DNA of 64,000 nt from Hypomesus transpacificus (Eukaryota; Chordata; Actinopteri; Osmeriformes; Osmeridae). Shown here one piece after another: positions 54,658-64,000 of this stretch; positions within the stretch are counted from its first letter, which is position 1, and every line of letters starts with the position of its first letter. The stretch covers positions 12,605,133-12,669,132 of the forward strand of contig NC_061072.1 in the NCBI RefSeq assembly GCF_021917145.1, read 5' to 3'. The notes beneath the pieces were generated by a model that worked only from the letters and a program-made list of their open reading frames with translations, had not been told where the DNA came from and did not search any database. The position numbers and the translations under genes were made by a program.

Positions 54658-55176
54658 ATGGTGGGTGTACCGGAGACAGTAATTGAGAGGAGGTTTCGGG
54701 GAGTTGGCCGTTGCAAGTGCGCTTTTTGGTTTGCTGTGGCGCACGACATACTTGGAGCGTTAATACTTCTGACAGGGGTGTTTGCAGGATTCTTCATCCA
54801 CGATTTGTTCATCTACGCCGGTGCAGTTGTCATTTTCCTGAGCCTTATCTGGTGGGTCTTCTGGTACTCGGGGAACATCGAGGTTCCTCCAGAGGAACTT
54901 GAGGACGACGTTGGCATGGTCAAACTAAAGAACCGAGGAATTAGCGGAGTGGTCAGAAAAGTGTCTGACCGCCTCACCAACGGAATAAGAAACTCTTTCA
55001 GAAGAAATGGAAGGGCCAACGGAGAGGGCACCGGGCCCATGACAACGCCACCGCCTTTGAAGGAGAGTAACTCAACCGCTACTCAACAGGATCCAGCAAT
55101 GTCGCTCTCGGTTATATACGAGAACACCAGAGCTGCTCATTCAAATGAATTTGTCAGGGAGACCCTGGCTGTATAA
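54658..55176 (+). CDS. tmem238l: TMEM238-family two-pass membrane protein
   Basis: Single exon, 172 aa. Two membrane segments: WFAVAHDILGALILLTGVFAGFF (about 24-46) and FIYAGAVVIFLSLIWWVFWY (about 51-70), followed by the family signature SGNIEVPPEEL (TMEM238 has YTGNIEIS..EL). The opening GRCKCAFWFAVAHDI also resembles TMEM238. The 100-residue C-terminal tail is hydrophilic and has no recognised domain. The function of the family is unknown. The symbol follows from the position next to the pirt-like gene and is less certain than the family assignment. Confidence 0.75.
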   Translation: MVGVPETVIERRFRGVGRCKCAFWFAVAHDILGALILLTGVFAGFFIHDLFIYAGAVVIFLSLIWWVFWYSGNIEVPPEELEDDVGMVKLKNRGISGVVRKVSDRLTNGIRNSFRRNGRANGEGTGPMTTPPPLKESNSTATQQDPAMSLSVIYENTRAAHSNEFVRETLAV

Positions 55177-56038
55177 TTGGATGTCTTGGCCTGTTCATGG
55201 GACTATACATGAATGGGACTAAACGAGCATGAAATAATGATCAGTGTAGATCATTGTAGATGGACATATAGACATTTGTGACTTTTTATGGTACAGCCTT
55301 CTCTTTAGAATGCCCAATTACACCCAAAAGGGAATATAAGTGTTTGTCTTGTTGGTAATGATTAAGCAACATCAAGGTCTTCTCTGAACAGGATCCATAT
55401 GTCATCTTATCTGATAGATAAACAAGTAGACTTTGCACATGTCACTGATGGTTGAAAATATGATGTAGACTGCAATGTGTAAGATACACGTTAGAGTGTC
55501 ATCTGTTTTCTGAGTGTTTATTAAAATGTAGCATAATAGGCACTCTATGGAAATTGCTTAACTGAACTGAATTACAGCAAATTTGCAATAATTAGTTTAT
55601 TTGTACAATAGTTGTTAATATCACAATTTAAACACATGAAATGTAAGTGCATGTTTTTCATCGACTATTTAAGTAAAACAATGTTAAAAAAAACGTGTTG
55701 TACTTGAAGAATGTAATTTCTCAAGACTGTTCATTTATCCATGAGTGAACTCAAAGTATGTGATGGTTAGTAATATGGATGCACACATAAGGGTCTAGTT
55801 CCTCTCCTTACGAAATATCACCAGTTTCTTTTGGGGCACAGGGACTTCCCCTAAGATATTTACATATTCCTAAATCTGTAATAAAACACCAGGTCTGTCA
55901 GAAAACAAGCCATGAACTGTAAAGTACATCATTACAGTGCCAGATCTAATTTCAGGTGATGGTTCAGATATCATCATTCAGGGTCTATTGTTCAGATGAT
56001 CCTATCATTGTAGTTGTACTGTACAGTGTAGGCCAGTG
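55177..56038. other. tmem238-like 3' UTR and intergenic region
   Basis: AT-rich, no supportable coding sequence. The short first exon of tnfrsf17 with its ATG at 56039 follows; its promoter must lie here. Confidence 0.4.
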
Positions 56039-57516
56039 ATGTCTGAGGGAGAATGTGGCCAGGGTTTCTACTACGACGGCCTGGTTGAGGAGTGTCAGCA
56101 CTGCTTTCACAGATGCACCTCTCCGCCCAGAGTGTGCTCCAAATACTGCTCATTGCGTAAGTACAGTACTCATTTATATTGCTGAAGGTTGATCTGAGAA
56201 AGTATTTAGGGTTAAAAAAAAATCCAGAATGAACTCATCTAATTTCAATTCTCTTTGGCACTCACACATTAACAAATATCTATATATTTTTGTATTTATC
56301 ATTTGTAAAAAAAAACATTTACCAACTGTATTATATCCAGTGATCTATACAGTGATATTTTATACATCCATTATTTATGCATATGCATAAATATGTCCTG
56401 TATTTATTGCCAATATGTATTTCTGCTGGTCCACAGCATCAGAAAGCAAAGCCCCAGAGAGCCTAAACGTGCGGTTAATTCTGGTGTGGCTCTTCGTGTT
56501 CATGTTGGTCTTCTGCACTCTCATTCTCCTCCTGCAAATGCTGAGGAAGAAGTCATGCAGGCTGTTTCATAAAAACAAAGGTAACACAATACATGTGACA
56601 ATAGTCACAGACAAACAGTCCAATATAGAATAGGCAAATCACAATTAAGTGAAAGTTTGAAACCCTTTAAGATATCAATGTGTAATTAATTAAATAATAC
56701 CAACCAGACTGCACTCCACCTCAAGCTAAATATGGGAAACTACATAATAATAAGTTGTTTGTTGACATCTCCCTTCACATGACATCTGCTAAAAATATCT
56801 TATATTAGCCTGACTGACTCAGTATTGCTGTCTCTGATTCCCCCTGTCACTTATGGTATCATGAGTGGTTCAGCCTTGACTACCCATGCAAGAGATATCT
56901 GCATAAAACAATGACACATATTGATGCTGTTGTGAAAGCCTTTTCCCACTAGCATCTTAAAATTATGAATTTGTATTATTATTGGAAGCGTAATCCTGGA
57001 GCGTACAGACCAACTTATGCCAGGTGCTTGCGTTGTCTTGTCTTAAGAATTTCAGTGCCCAGTCTAACCTTGTGTTGTTCTGTGTACCTGACAATAAAAG
57101 ACTTGAACTTGAACTTCCACTTCAAAGAACAGAACTTTAAGAAGATAACACAAAGCATATTGTACATGTTGTGAACTCTTGTAAAACAGCTGATGCTATC
57201 TCTAAGTCCCAGACTGTTATTTCCCTCAGTATCTAAACCAGGGGGAGCTCATCAGTGTTCAGATGTGGACAGCCGCCCTGATAGCGCTGGGCAGAGAAAG
57301 GACGTGGATGGAAACACTGTGAGGAATTGGACGGGAGTAGAAGTCGACAGCCAGACCCAGTGCAACTCTAGCCTGCCTGTCCCATCCACGGAGGAGGGCG
57401 TTACCATACTGGTCACTACCAAGACTGTGCAGAACTTTGATGATTATAGCAGCTACTCAGAGCATGGCACAGATGAGGAGGAGACTGGATGGTGGTGGAG
57501 GGCTGGCGTTGTGTAG
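56039..57516 (+). CDS. tnfrsf17: TNF receptor superfamily member 17 (BCMA)
   Basis: Three coding exons: 56039-56156, 56437-56580, 57230-57516; 182 aa (human 184). BCMA is the plasma-cell receptor for APRIL and BAFF. It is a type III membrane protein without a signal peptide, as here: the protein starts directly with one cysteine-rich BCMA/TALL-1-binding domain, spacing C-GQGFYYDGLVEE-C-QH-C-FHR-C-TSPPRV-C-SKY-C, carrying the ligand-contacting DxL motif (DGL). The membrane segment is LILVWLFVFMLVFCTLILLLQML (about 53-75). The cytoplasmic part contains EEGVTILVTTKT, nearly identical to human BCMA, which separates it from its paralogues TACI and BAFF-R. The C-terminus (DEEETGWWWRAGVV) differs from mammals. 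snx29 follows, as on human 16p13.13. Confidence 0.9.
57036..57118. mobile_element. LINE-tail-like fragment
   Basis: In the second tnfrsf17 intron, a segment ending tgacaataaaagacttgaac with a short tandem tail (TTGAAC repeated) has the appearance of the 3' end of an L2/CR1-type retrotransposon. It is recognised by general appearance only. Confidence 0.35.
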
Positions 57517-57609
57517 CTGGAGATAATGCACGTGTGGTATGTGCATATGAAATGTTAACTGTGCGGGTGCAACCCCCCCTCACACACAAACACACGCACA
57601 CGGCACACG

Positions 57610-57610
<1 letters not shown>

Positions 57611-57690
<80 letters not shown>
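57611..57690. repeat. (CA)n microsatellite
   Basis: About 40 CA units just downstream of the tnfrsf17 stop codon. Confidence 0.97.
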
Positions 57691-57692
<2 letters not shown>

Positions 57693-58255
57693 CACGAACA
57701 CATAAAGCCCCATCCATGTTCCTGAAAAGTTTAACCTCCTTCACACAGGCACACAAACGCAACAGCGACTACAGTGGATCGTAAATGCACTACAGATCCA
57801 TTATCACTCCAACCCAATCATATGACTAAGTCGTGCCTTGTCATGTGACCAACAGCTCCTGTGCTGTTTCGCTTTCTGCTGTGACCGAGAAGTGTCACAT
57901 TTATTTACTATTGTTTCCTGCATTTGCATAGTATAAGTAGAAAATATCGTAAAATGATAGTTCGATAACCCTCATCTTCATCCCGGTTTATTTGCTATAT
58001 GTTTTATCTGCCTATGTTACTGTTAATGACTAGTAGCAGGCCTCAACCATGATAGCAACTGAAGGGTCCCCGCGGATGTGTTTATGAACCGGAGTGTCAT
58101 TGGCTCTTAGTTCGGAATACAGGGTTCGTTACCAAAGTAATGATTTGGGTAAGACATCCGATTACACAAATAATCTAACAGGCACCCTGACGCGTGGTGG
58201 CAAGAAGTCATTAACTAGTTTTGCATGTCAACACAAACGGACTTCGACTGTTATA
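57691..58255. other. intergenic region and snx29 promoter side
   Basis: No coding exon visible. The snx29 first coding exon contributes only seven bases, so its 5' UTR lies immediately upstream of 58256. No clear core promoter element was found. Confidence 0.35.
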
Positions 58256-60654
58256 ATGAACGGTGAGTTGTAGAAACACATGTGTTTGAACTTCGATAAC
58301 AAACTAGATGTTGAATTTTACCAGATTTTCGCTAGCAGTAGGCTACAAGGGCAACGCCTCGTGTGTATTCATCCGTGAATGTCATTTTACACTCTCGCCA
58401 CAGTCTGTAGCGAGAAAGCTGCTGTCTTTTTCCCCAATGCCGATCGAATTATTTCACCACAGTGGAGATAGGGAAGGATCAAGAAATACGTTGTGCAACT
58501 ATCATTAAGAGGCCAGCTGTTGATGTTGTTTTGGAGTGTAAAATGACTTTGTTCCTCATAGTTCTGTCTGACAGTGTATGTGAAATAAAGTCGTATAATC
58601 ATACACTAATAGTTTCTTTGTTGGTACCAAAACACAACACTGCATGAATGTTTACTTGAATGAATAACAAAATGATATCTCTTTATAACCTCTGTGTTTC
58701 AAAAACAGTACCTCCACAACCAGATAGTGACTTAGCCAGGCCAATATCATGTCACATACATCCCCATGGCATTCATATTTTACCTTATGTCAATCTCTTC
58801 TTTAGAAATGACATGTGTACCTTAGTGGTGTGTCTCTTAAATATTGCCTGCTGGCCTCTCCTTCACGTCCATGCTTCTGTGCTTTGTTCTTCAGGCACAC
58901 CTCTTAATGACACCAAGAGACAGCACCTTCTGGAAAGGCTGTTGGATGCTGTTAAACAGGTAGACATATTTTTCTCTAACACACAGATACTGGATGTTGT
59001 TAATGTTATCATACTCTGATATAGATATTCTCATCCCAATTCTTTACTTCACGTACTTTCAGCTCTCGAGGCAGTGAATTTAGGGGAATATATGGATATG
59101 AGTTTGTTGTACTGTAGTTGTATTTCCTAAACATGAGTTAAGATGCTTTAATCATGTTATGAAGCTATAGAAGTAGGTGAAACAGTGAGCCATATTTTAT
59201 GCCATTGTTTTATTAATCACGGTAATACACTATTTCCACAGTGTTGTTTGTTTTCTTGTTGGATGTCGTGCTTACAGTAGACTCACCCCTCTCTCAACTT
59301 GGCAGACTGCTTTGGAGGAAGTGAAATCCTGCTGCTTATTAGTAACCTGTTCTTCATATCTCCGCAGTGTCAAATCCGCTTTGGGGGACGGAAGGAGATT
59401 GCGTCTGATTCAGACAGCAGGTCAGTGCCTGTGCATGCGTGTGGGTGTGTGTTTTGCAAATGGTCAGTGTACCAACACCTCTGTGTGTGTGTGTGTGTGT
59501 GTTTGCAGGGTGATATGTCTGTGTGCCCAGTTTGAGGCAGTGCTCCAGCATGGTCTGAGGAAGAGCAGGGGCCTGGCTCTCACTGCTGCTGCCCTCAAAC
59601 AAGTGGCAGGATTCTCCAGCAAGACTGAAGCAGGTACTGGATAAACACACACGTCCAACAGACAACCATGTATGTGTTGTTTATATATAGTGGTAGTAGA
59701 CTACAACACACGTACATTGTGAGTAGGCTGAGGGGCCGTCGTTGAGCCCATAACTAGCAAGAGTTATATGAGCCATGGACCTTAATGAGAGTCACAGGAA
59801 ACAGGTGCTGGAAGGAGGGGAGGTCAAGTCACAGAGAAACCAGGTGCTATGAAACTAGAAGGTTATGCAACATTTATAGTCAAAAAAGCCACAAAGGAAT
59901 ATCCTCTCTCTTTCTCTGTCAGTTAGGCACCTGCTGTGCTCTTATTATGTGGTGAGTATCTTACTCACTGATTGGTGTGGAGAAGGCACAGTGGTTTGGA
60001 GAGATGGCTCAGTTTCCTAACCAAATATGTTTGTAGTTGTTGACTGCCACTGTTCACTGGGTTTAAAAGGATAATTGAAGTAAATGAATAATACTTTATG
60101 AAACTTTAGAAAGCCTTTGTGTATTCTGGTTCTCAGCCACCATTATGAAGCTAAAACATGCACGCTTCCAGACAAACACAGCTGCATTATTCCGACACAT
60201 TCTTCCCAGACCCCAATGATAATAATATGCTAAACAGCAGACCTCTATGCCACATTTTCTCTCTAATTACAATGGCTTTGCAAACTTTAGTGGAAACAGA
60301 CTTCAACACTGTCTTGCAAGTTGGGTGTGATTGAAAAAAAGTGTATGAACGGAGAGTTGAGGTGTTTAGCTTGTCACTACATGTGGTGAGATGACTTCGT
60401 GTGTGTGTGTGTGTGTAGTTCAATCTATGAGGAAATAAACTTGCAATTAGTCATGACCCATGAGGTGGTGAGGTCTGTGTGAAACTCTCAGGGGAACTGC
60501 TGCCAGATAGTGCCTGCGCCGTTCACACTTCTGCCCTTCAAATGGAAATGTTCTCCACACTAATAATTCTATAACAACACGGTCTACTCTGCTTTCTCAA
60601 CTTTGTTCTAATAGTGTACAATGATGCATAATAATCTCCATCCCCCTCTTCCCC

Positions 60655-60745
<91 letters not shown>

Positions 60746-63224
60746 ACCCTCCCTCCTCCTGTCTTGGTCTGTGCCTCCCACCTCCTCTGCTGCTCCCCTC
60801 GTTCGTCCTTCCCCGTGCCCCTCCTCTTCCAGAATTGACGTTCTGGTTCTATGTGAAGGAGCACCTGAACCGCCACGAGCTGCAGAGGTTCTACTCCCTG
60901 CGCAACATCTCCTCTGAGCTGGGCCGTGGCCGGGCCTGGCTGCGCTGTGCCCTCAACGAGCACTCCCTGGAGAGATACCTGCACACACTGCTCTCTGACA
61001 CAACACGCCTCAGGTTGGGTGCTTGTGTGTCGTGTGTGTGTATGCTTGTGGTGGTTGTGTGATTGCAAAGCCTGTTTTGTCCTCGATTCAGGCAGTGTGA
61101 GCGACACCTTGAACAATGCGTTGGTGTGTTGTTTGAGCTCTGTGTGTGTTATTGCGTCATTTGTCCCATTCACATGTGATGTCCAGCACCTACTATGAAG
61201 ACTGGGCCTTTATCCTGGATGAGGAGCGAGCCAGCATGCTGCCCACGATGGCTGCAGGTCAGTGCTTTCGTTGTGTGTTATTATGAACATGGTGGACCAA
61301 TACCATGGGAGATGAACATTGGCTGGGCGTCATTACTGTTTTAACATCATATCTTAGTCCTCATTTCTTCATAGGTTCTTAGACTTAGTCACAATGCGTC
61401 AGGACCAGTCATCATGTCCCCCTCTCCTCCCTACCCAGGCCTGAACTCTATTCTGTTTGCCATCAACATCGACAACATGGACCTGAACGGGGGGGTGACC
61501 CGGCCCGGGGGCTCCTCCGTGTCCCACCTGCTGAAGGAGTCCACCCAGGGCATAGGGAGCTTGTGGAAGGAGTCTACCCAGGGAGTGAGCTCTCTTCTCA
61601 GGGAGATCAGCACTGCCACGGCCGTGGTGCCCGGCTTCTCCCCGCGCCCCGATGGATCCTCCGACCCACTGCCTGTTCTGCCACGAAGCGCCTCTGCAGG
61701 TAGGGAGGGGAACTGCACCTGAGACAATGGAAGGGGGTGGTGAGGGCAAGCATGCTACCATGTACAACAAGGCTAGAAATTCCAGACTGTTCCTTGACTC
61801 TGATCACCAACTTTCTGATCCTTGGTGTTCTGCTGGACTTTTTCCATGTACAATTTGTATGTTGCCTTGGATAAAAGCGTCTGCTAAATGAAGTAAATGT
61901 AAATGGGGTCAGATGGCTGAGTGGTTAGGGAGTCGGGCTATTAATCAGAAGGTTGTTGGTTTGATTCCCGGCCGTGCAAAATTATGTTGTGTCCTTGGGC
62001 AAGGCACTTCACCCTACTTGCCTCGGGGAGAATGTCCCTGTATTTACTGTAAGTTGCTCTGGATAAGAGCGTCTGCTAAATGACTAAATGTAAATGCTGT
62101 CCTCCATAGACTCTGGCCTGAGGAAGGAGCGGCGGAGGAAGAAGAAGATCACCAACATCATCTCGTTTGATGACGACCTGGACGGAGGGGCTGAGGATGA
62201 GGAGGAAGGGGAGGACGAGGCGGGGAGGATGAGCACGAGAAAGAGTCCCACCGCTCCCCAGGGGAGTGTGGAGGAGGCTGTGGATCCACTGGAGCCTGCC
62301 TTCTCCCTCTTTTCTGCCCACAATGGGCTCTCCGAGCCTGGGATTGTCAGCTGGGCTGGATCCCCCCCTCCCTCCAGAACTCCACTGCCAGACACCAAGA
62401 GTGTTGATAATGAGGAAGAGGAGGAGGAGGAGGAAGTGGAGGTTTACAAGGGCAGAGCAGACACACAACCCATCCCTGAACAGTGAGTCTGTTTTTTTAC
62501 CAATGAGAATGGTCACTTAACCTTCTGATGAATAGTTCAAGTCGTTTGGTCAGTTGATTGGTTGATCTCATACATGGTTGCTGAAGCTCTAGCCTCTTGC
62601 CTTTGGGTTTGTGTGTTCTTCGCTCCACAGAGTGGTGGTGGGCAGCCTATCCAGCGTGTCCACGTGGAGCCCCCTACAGATCATGACTGAACATGACATC
62701 TCGGACATCCTCATCCCAGTCACATCCACTGACACCTACCCTCAACCAGGTGGTCCTCCCCCTCCAGCACTGGACACCACACCAGCCTCTAGCAACCTCA
62801 CACTCCATGTGATTGACTGATTAGTTAATTGAATACTTGTTTCACATTCCATTTGGTTTCAGCCAGCTCTGTGGAGGACACAGTAACACTTCCTGTCAAG
62901 GCCCCGCCCCCAGCCCTACCTGTCTCTAGTGACTGCAGTGTGTCTCAGCTACAGTTCAGGTACCGCACCAGTCCATGGGCTTGACCAATCTGGAAATGGA
63001 TCTTAAATACTAGAAACCAATGTGTTTCACCATTCTAGCTTTCTTCATCACAGTATGTTCATGTTTCTGTTAGTTACAGTGTTGGTTTGTTATTGCTTCT
63101 AACATTGGTTCTGCTATCTATACATTTCCTGGTCTAAACAGTATGGAGTCCAGTCCGCCAACCCATAAAGCCCAGCTCTCCAGTGTGCTGTCCACGCCAG
63201 GTCTGCCAGAGTCTATGACAGTGG
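58256..63224 (+). CDS. snx29: sorting nexin 29, N-terminal part (RUN domain)
   Basis: Eleven coding exons in the window: 58256-58262, 58895-58959, 59368-59420, 59509-59633, 60833-61013, 61187-61257, 61439-61699, 62110-62482, 62631-62749, 62863-62959, 63142-63224; about 478 aa before the gene leaves the window. The start MNGTPLNDTKRQHLLERLLDAVKQ matches SNX29, as do CQIRFGGRKEIASDSDSR and the RUN-domain blocks ALKQVAGFSSKTE, FWFYVKEHLNRHELQRFYSL, GRGRAWLRCALNEHSLERYL and YYEDWAFILDEERASMLPTM. Repeated LLKESTQG segments and a basic RKERRRKKKITNIISFDDD patch follow. The last exon ends GLPESMTV, just before the expected coiled coils and C-terminal PX domain. RUN and PX domains suggest small-GTPase and phosphoinositide binding on endosomes; the precise role is poorly defined. 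Confidence 0.95.
59481..59503. repeat. (GT)n microsatellite at an snx29 acceptor
   Basis: TG dinucleotides end five bases before the AG at 59507-59508 of the fourth snx29 coding exon. Confidence 0.85.
60655..60745. repeat. (CT)n microsatellite in snx29 intron
   Basis: About 90 bp of nearly pure CT, 90 nt upstream of the acceptor of the exon at 60833. Confidence 0.95.
61856..61905 (+). mobile_element. SINE tail fragment
   Basis: gttgccttggataaaagcg and tctgctaaatg followed by taaatgtaaatg matches the 3' tail of the SINE at 61906-62096 and ends exactly where that copy starts. It is either a truncated older copy or the site the second copy landed in. Confidence 0.65.
61906..62096 (+). mobile_element. 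tRNA-derived SINE, full-length copy
   Basis: Same family as 18666-18858, with an A-box-like TGGCTGAGTGG, a B-box-like GGTTTGATTCC, the shared body and the ataagagcgtctgctaaatg tail. It is in sense orientation within the snx29 intron 61700-62109 and ends 13 nt before the exon. Confidence 0.85.
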
Positions 63225-64000
63225 GTAAGTCCCTGCCCTGCCTCTCCCTGCCCTGCCCCGCCCTGCCTCACCCGGCCTGGCCCAGCCTCACCCTACCCTT
63301 TCAGTGTCTCATGGGCCCATATCTTTCTCTGTCAGCGGGAGAGTTGGTATGTACCAAACAACAGTTCTTTATCTGTACACCAGGTGGCACTGTTGGTTCA
63401 GTGTGTTTCAAGCCTGTAGAGTCGACATATTACATCTCTCACTCTGACCAGGGTAGCAGACAGGAGTGTGCTTGGAAAACTATCTATTCTGACTATGTTT
63501 GTCCATGGAAGCACAGACCCTGCAATAGAAACACAGACCCTGCTCTCTCAATATCAGTTGCTAGCTACCCTTTTTCTACTATGCCACATATGTTATATAT
63601 TCTGGGATGTTCTGCTCCCCTTGTTCTTACACCTAGAGTGTGATCTGTTGAATTTCCCTCGGCTTACCAGAAGGTTAGCCTCTCCGCTCACCCTTTGCTA
63701 AAGTGTGTGTGTGTGTGTGTGGGGTAACTAAGCACTGTGTCTTAGCCACACATTTCCGCAGATAAAGGGATTATTTACAGACTCACACAAGACAAGAGGA
63801 GCATAGGTGTGTGTGTGCTTGTGTTTGTCTGTCGTGTACAATGTTGAACCCATAAATGAGCGTGAGTATTATAATTCCCATCTGGACTGGCTTCTGCTTC
63901 AGCTCTTGACCCGTTCTCAAGGTTTTGGAATAATGTTAGAGGACCTTAAAGGGTTTGGGTGAATATTTCTGTAATAATCCCTATTACTTGAGATAACACC
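63225..64000 (+). other. snx29: snx29 intron, continuing past the window
   Basis: A good donor (gtaagt) starts at 63225. The rest contains a CCCTGCC-rich patch (63230-63290) and a (GT)n run at 63704-63720 but no recognisable coding exon. Confidence 0.6.

Overview
The window is nuclear DNA from a ray-finned (teleost) fish. All recognisable genes are vertebrate, multi-exon and GT-AG spliced. Introns and UTRs are full of CA, CT and GA microsatellites, and two full copies plus one fragment of a teleost-type tRNA-derived SINE are present. The exact species cannot be read from the sequence; the SINE and compact introns would fit a smelt-, pike- or salmonid-like fish, but that is a guess.

Layout: tnrc6b (+, 2013-12197 coding), csnk1e (+, 15756-18567), tmem184b (+, 22690-27757), maff (-, 32095-32798), tomm22 (+, 35190-36846), dmc1 (+, 38327-41771), gspt1 (+, 42630-48806), rsl1d1 (+, 49635-52638), a pirt-like gene (+, 53810-54154), a tmem238-like gene (+, 54658-55176), tnfrsf17/BCMA (+, 56039-57516) and the 5' part of snx29 (+, 58256-63224, running off the end). 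Splice phases were checked exon by exon and every complete model stays open from ATG to stop.

The first six genes are neighbours on human 22q13. gspt1, rsl1d1, tnfrsf17 and snx29 are neighbours on human 16p13.13, and pirt/tmem238l lie on human 17p. The window therefore joins regions that are separate chromosomes in mammals but belong to one vertebrate paralogon. The genes are functionally unrelated (miRNA silencing, circadian/Wnt kinase, membrane proteins, mitochondrial import, meiotic recombination, translation termination, nucleolar biogenesis, B-cell receptor, endosomal sorting), apart from tnrc6b and gspt1, which both carry PABP-binding PAM2 motifs.

The most interesting non-coding items are a perfectly duplicated 132-nt segment in two introns of rsl1d1 that looks like a pair of intronic H/ACA-type small RNAs, a 64-bp plus CT/GA inverted repeat that brackets the first two coding exons of tmem184b, microsatellites that abut many 3' splice sites, a SINE lying 13 nt from an snx29 acceptor, and clusters of GCTAGC motifs just downstream of several gene starts.
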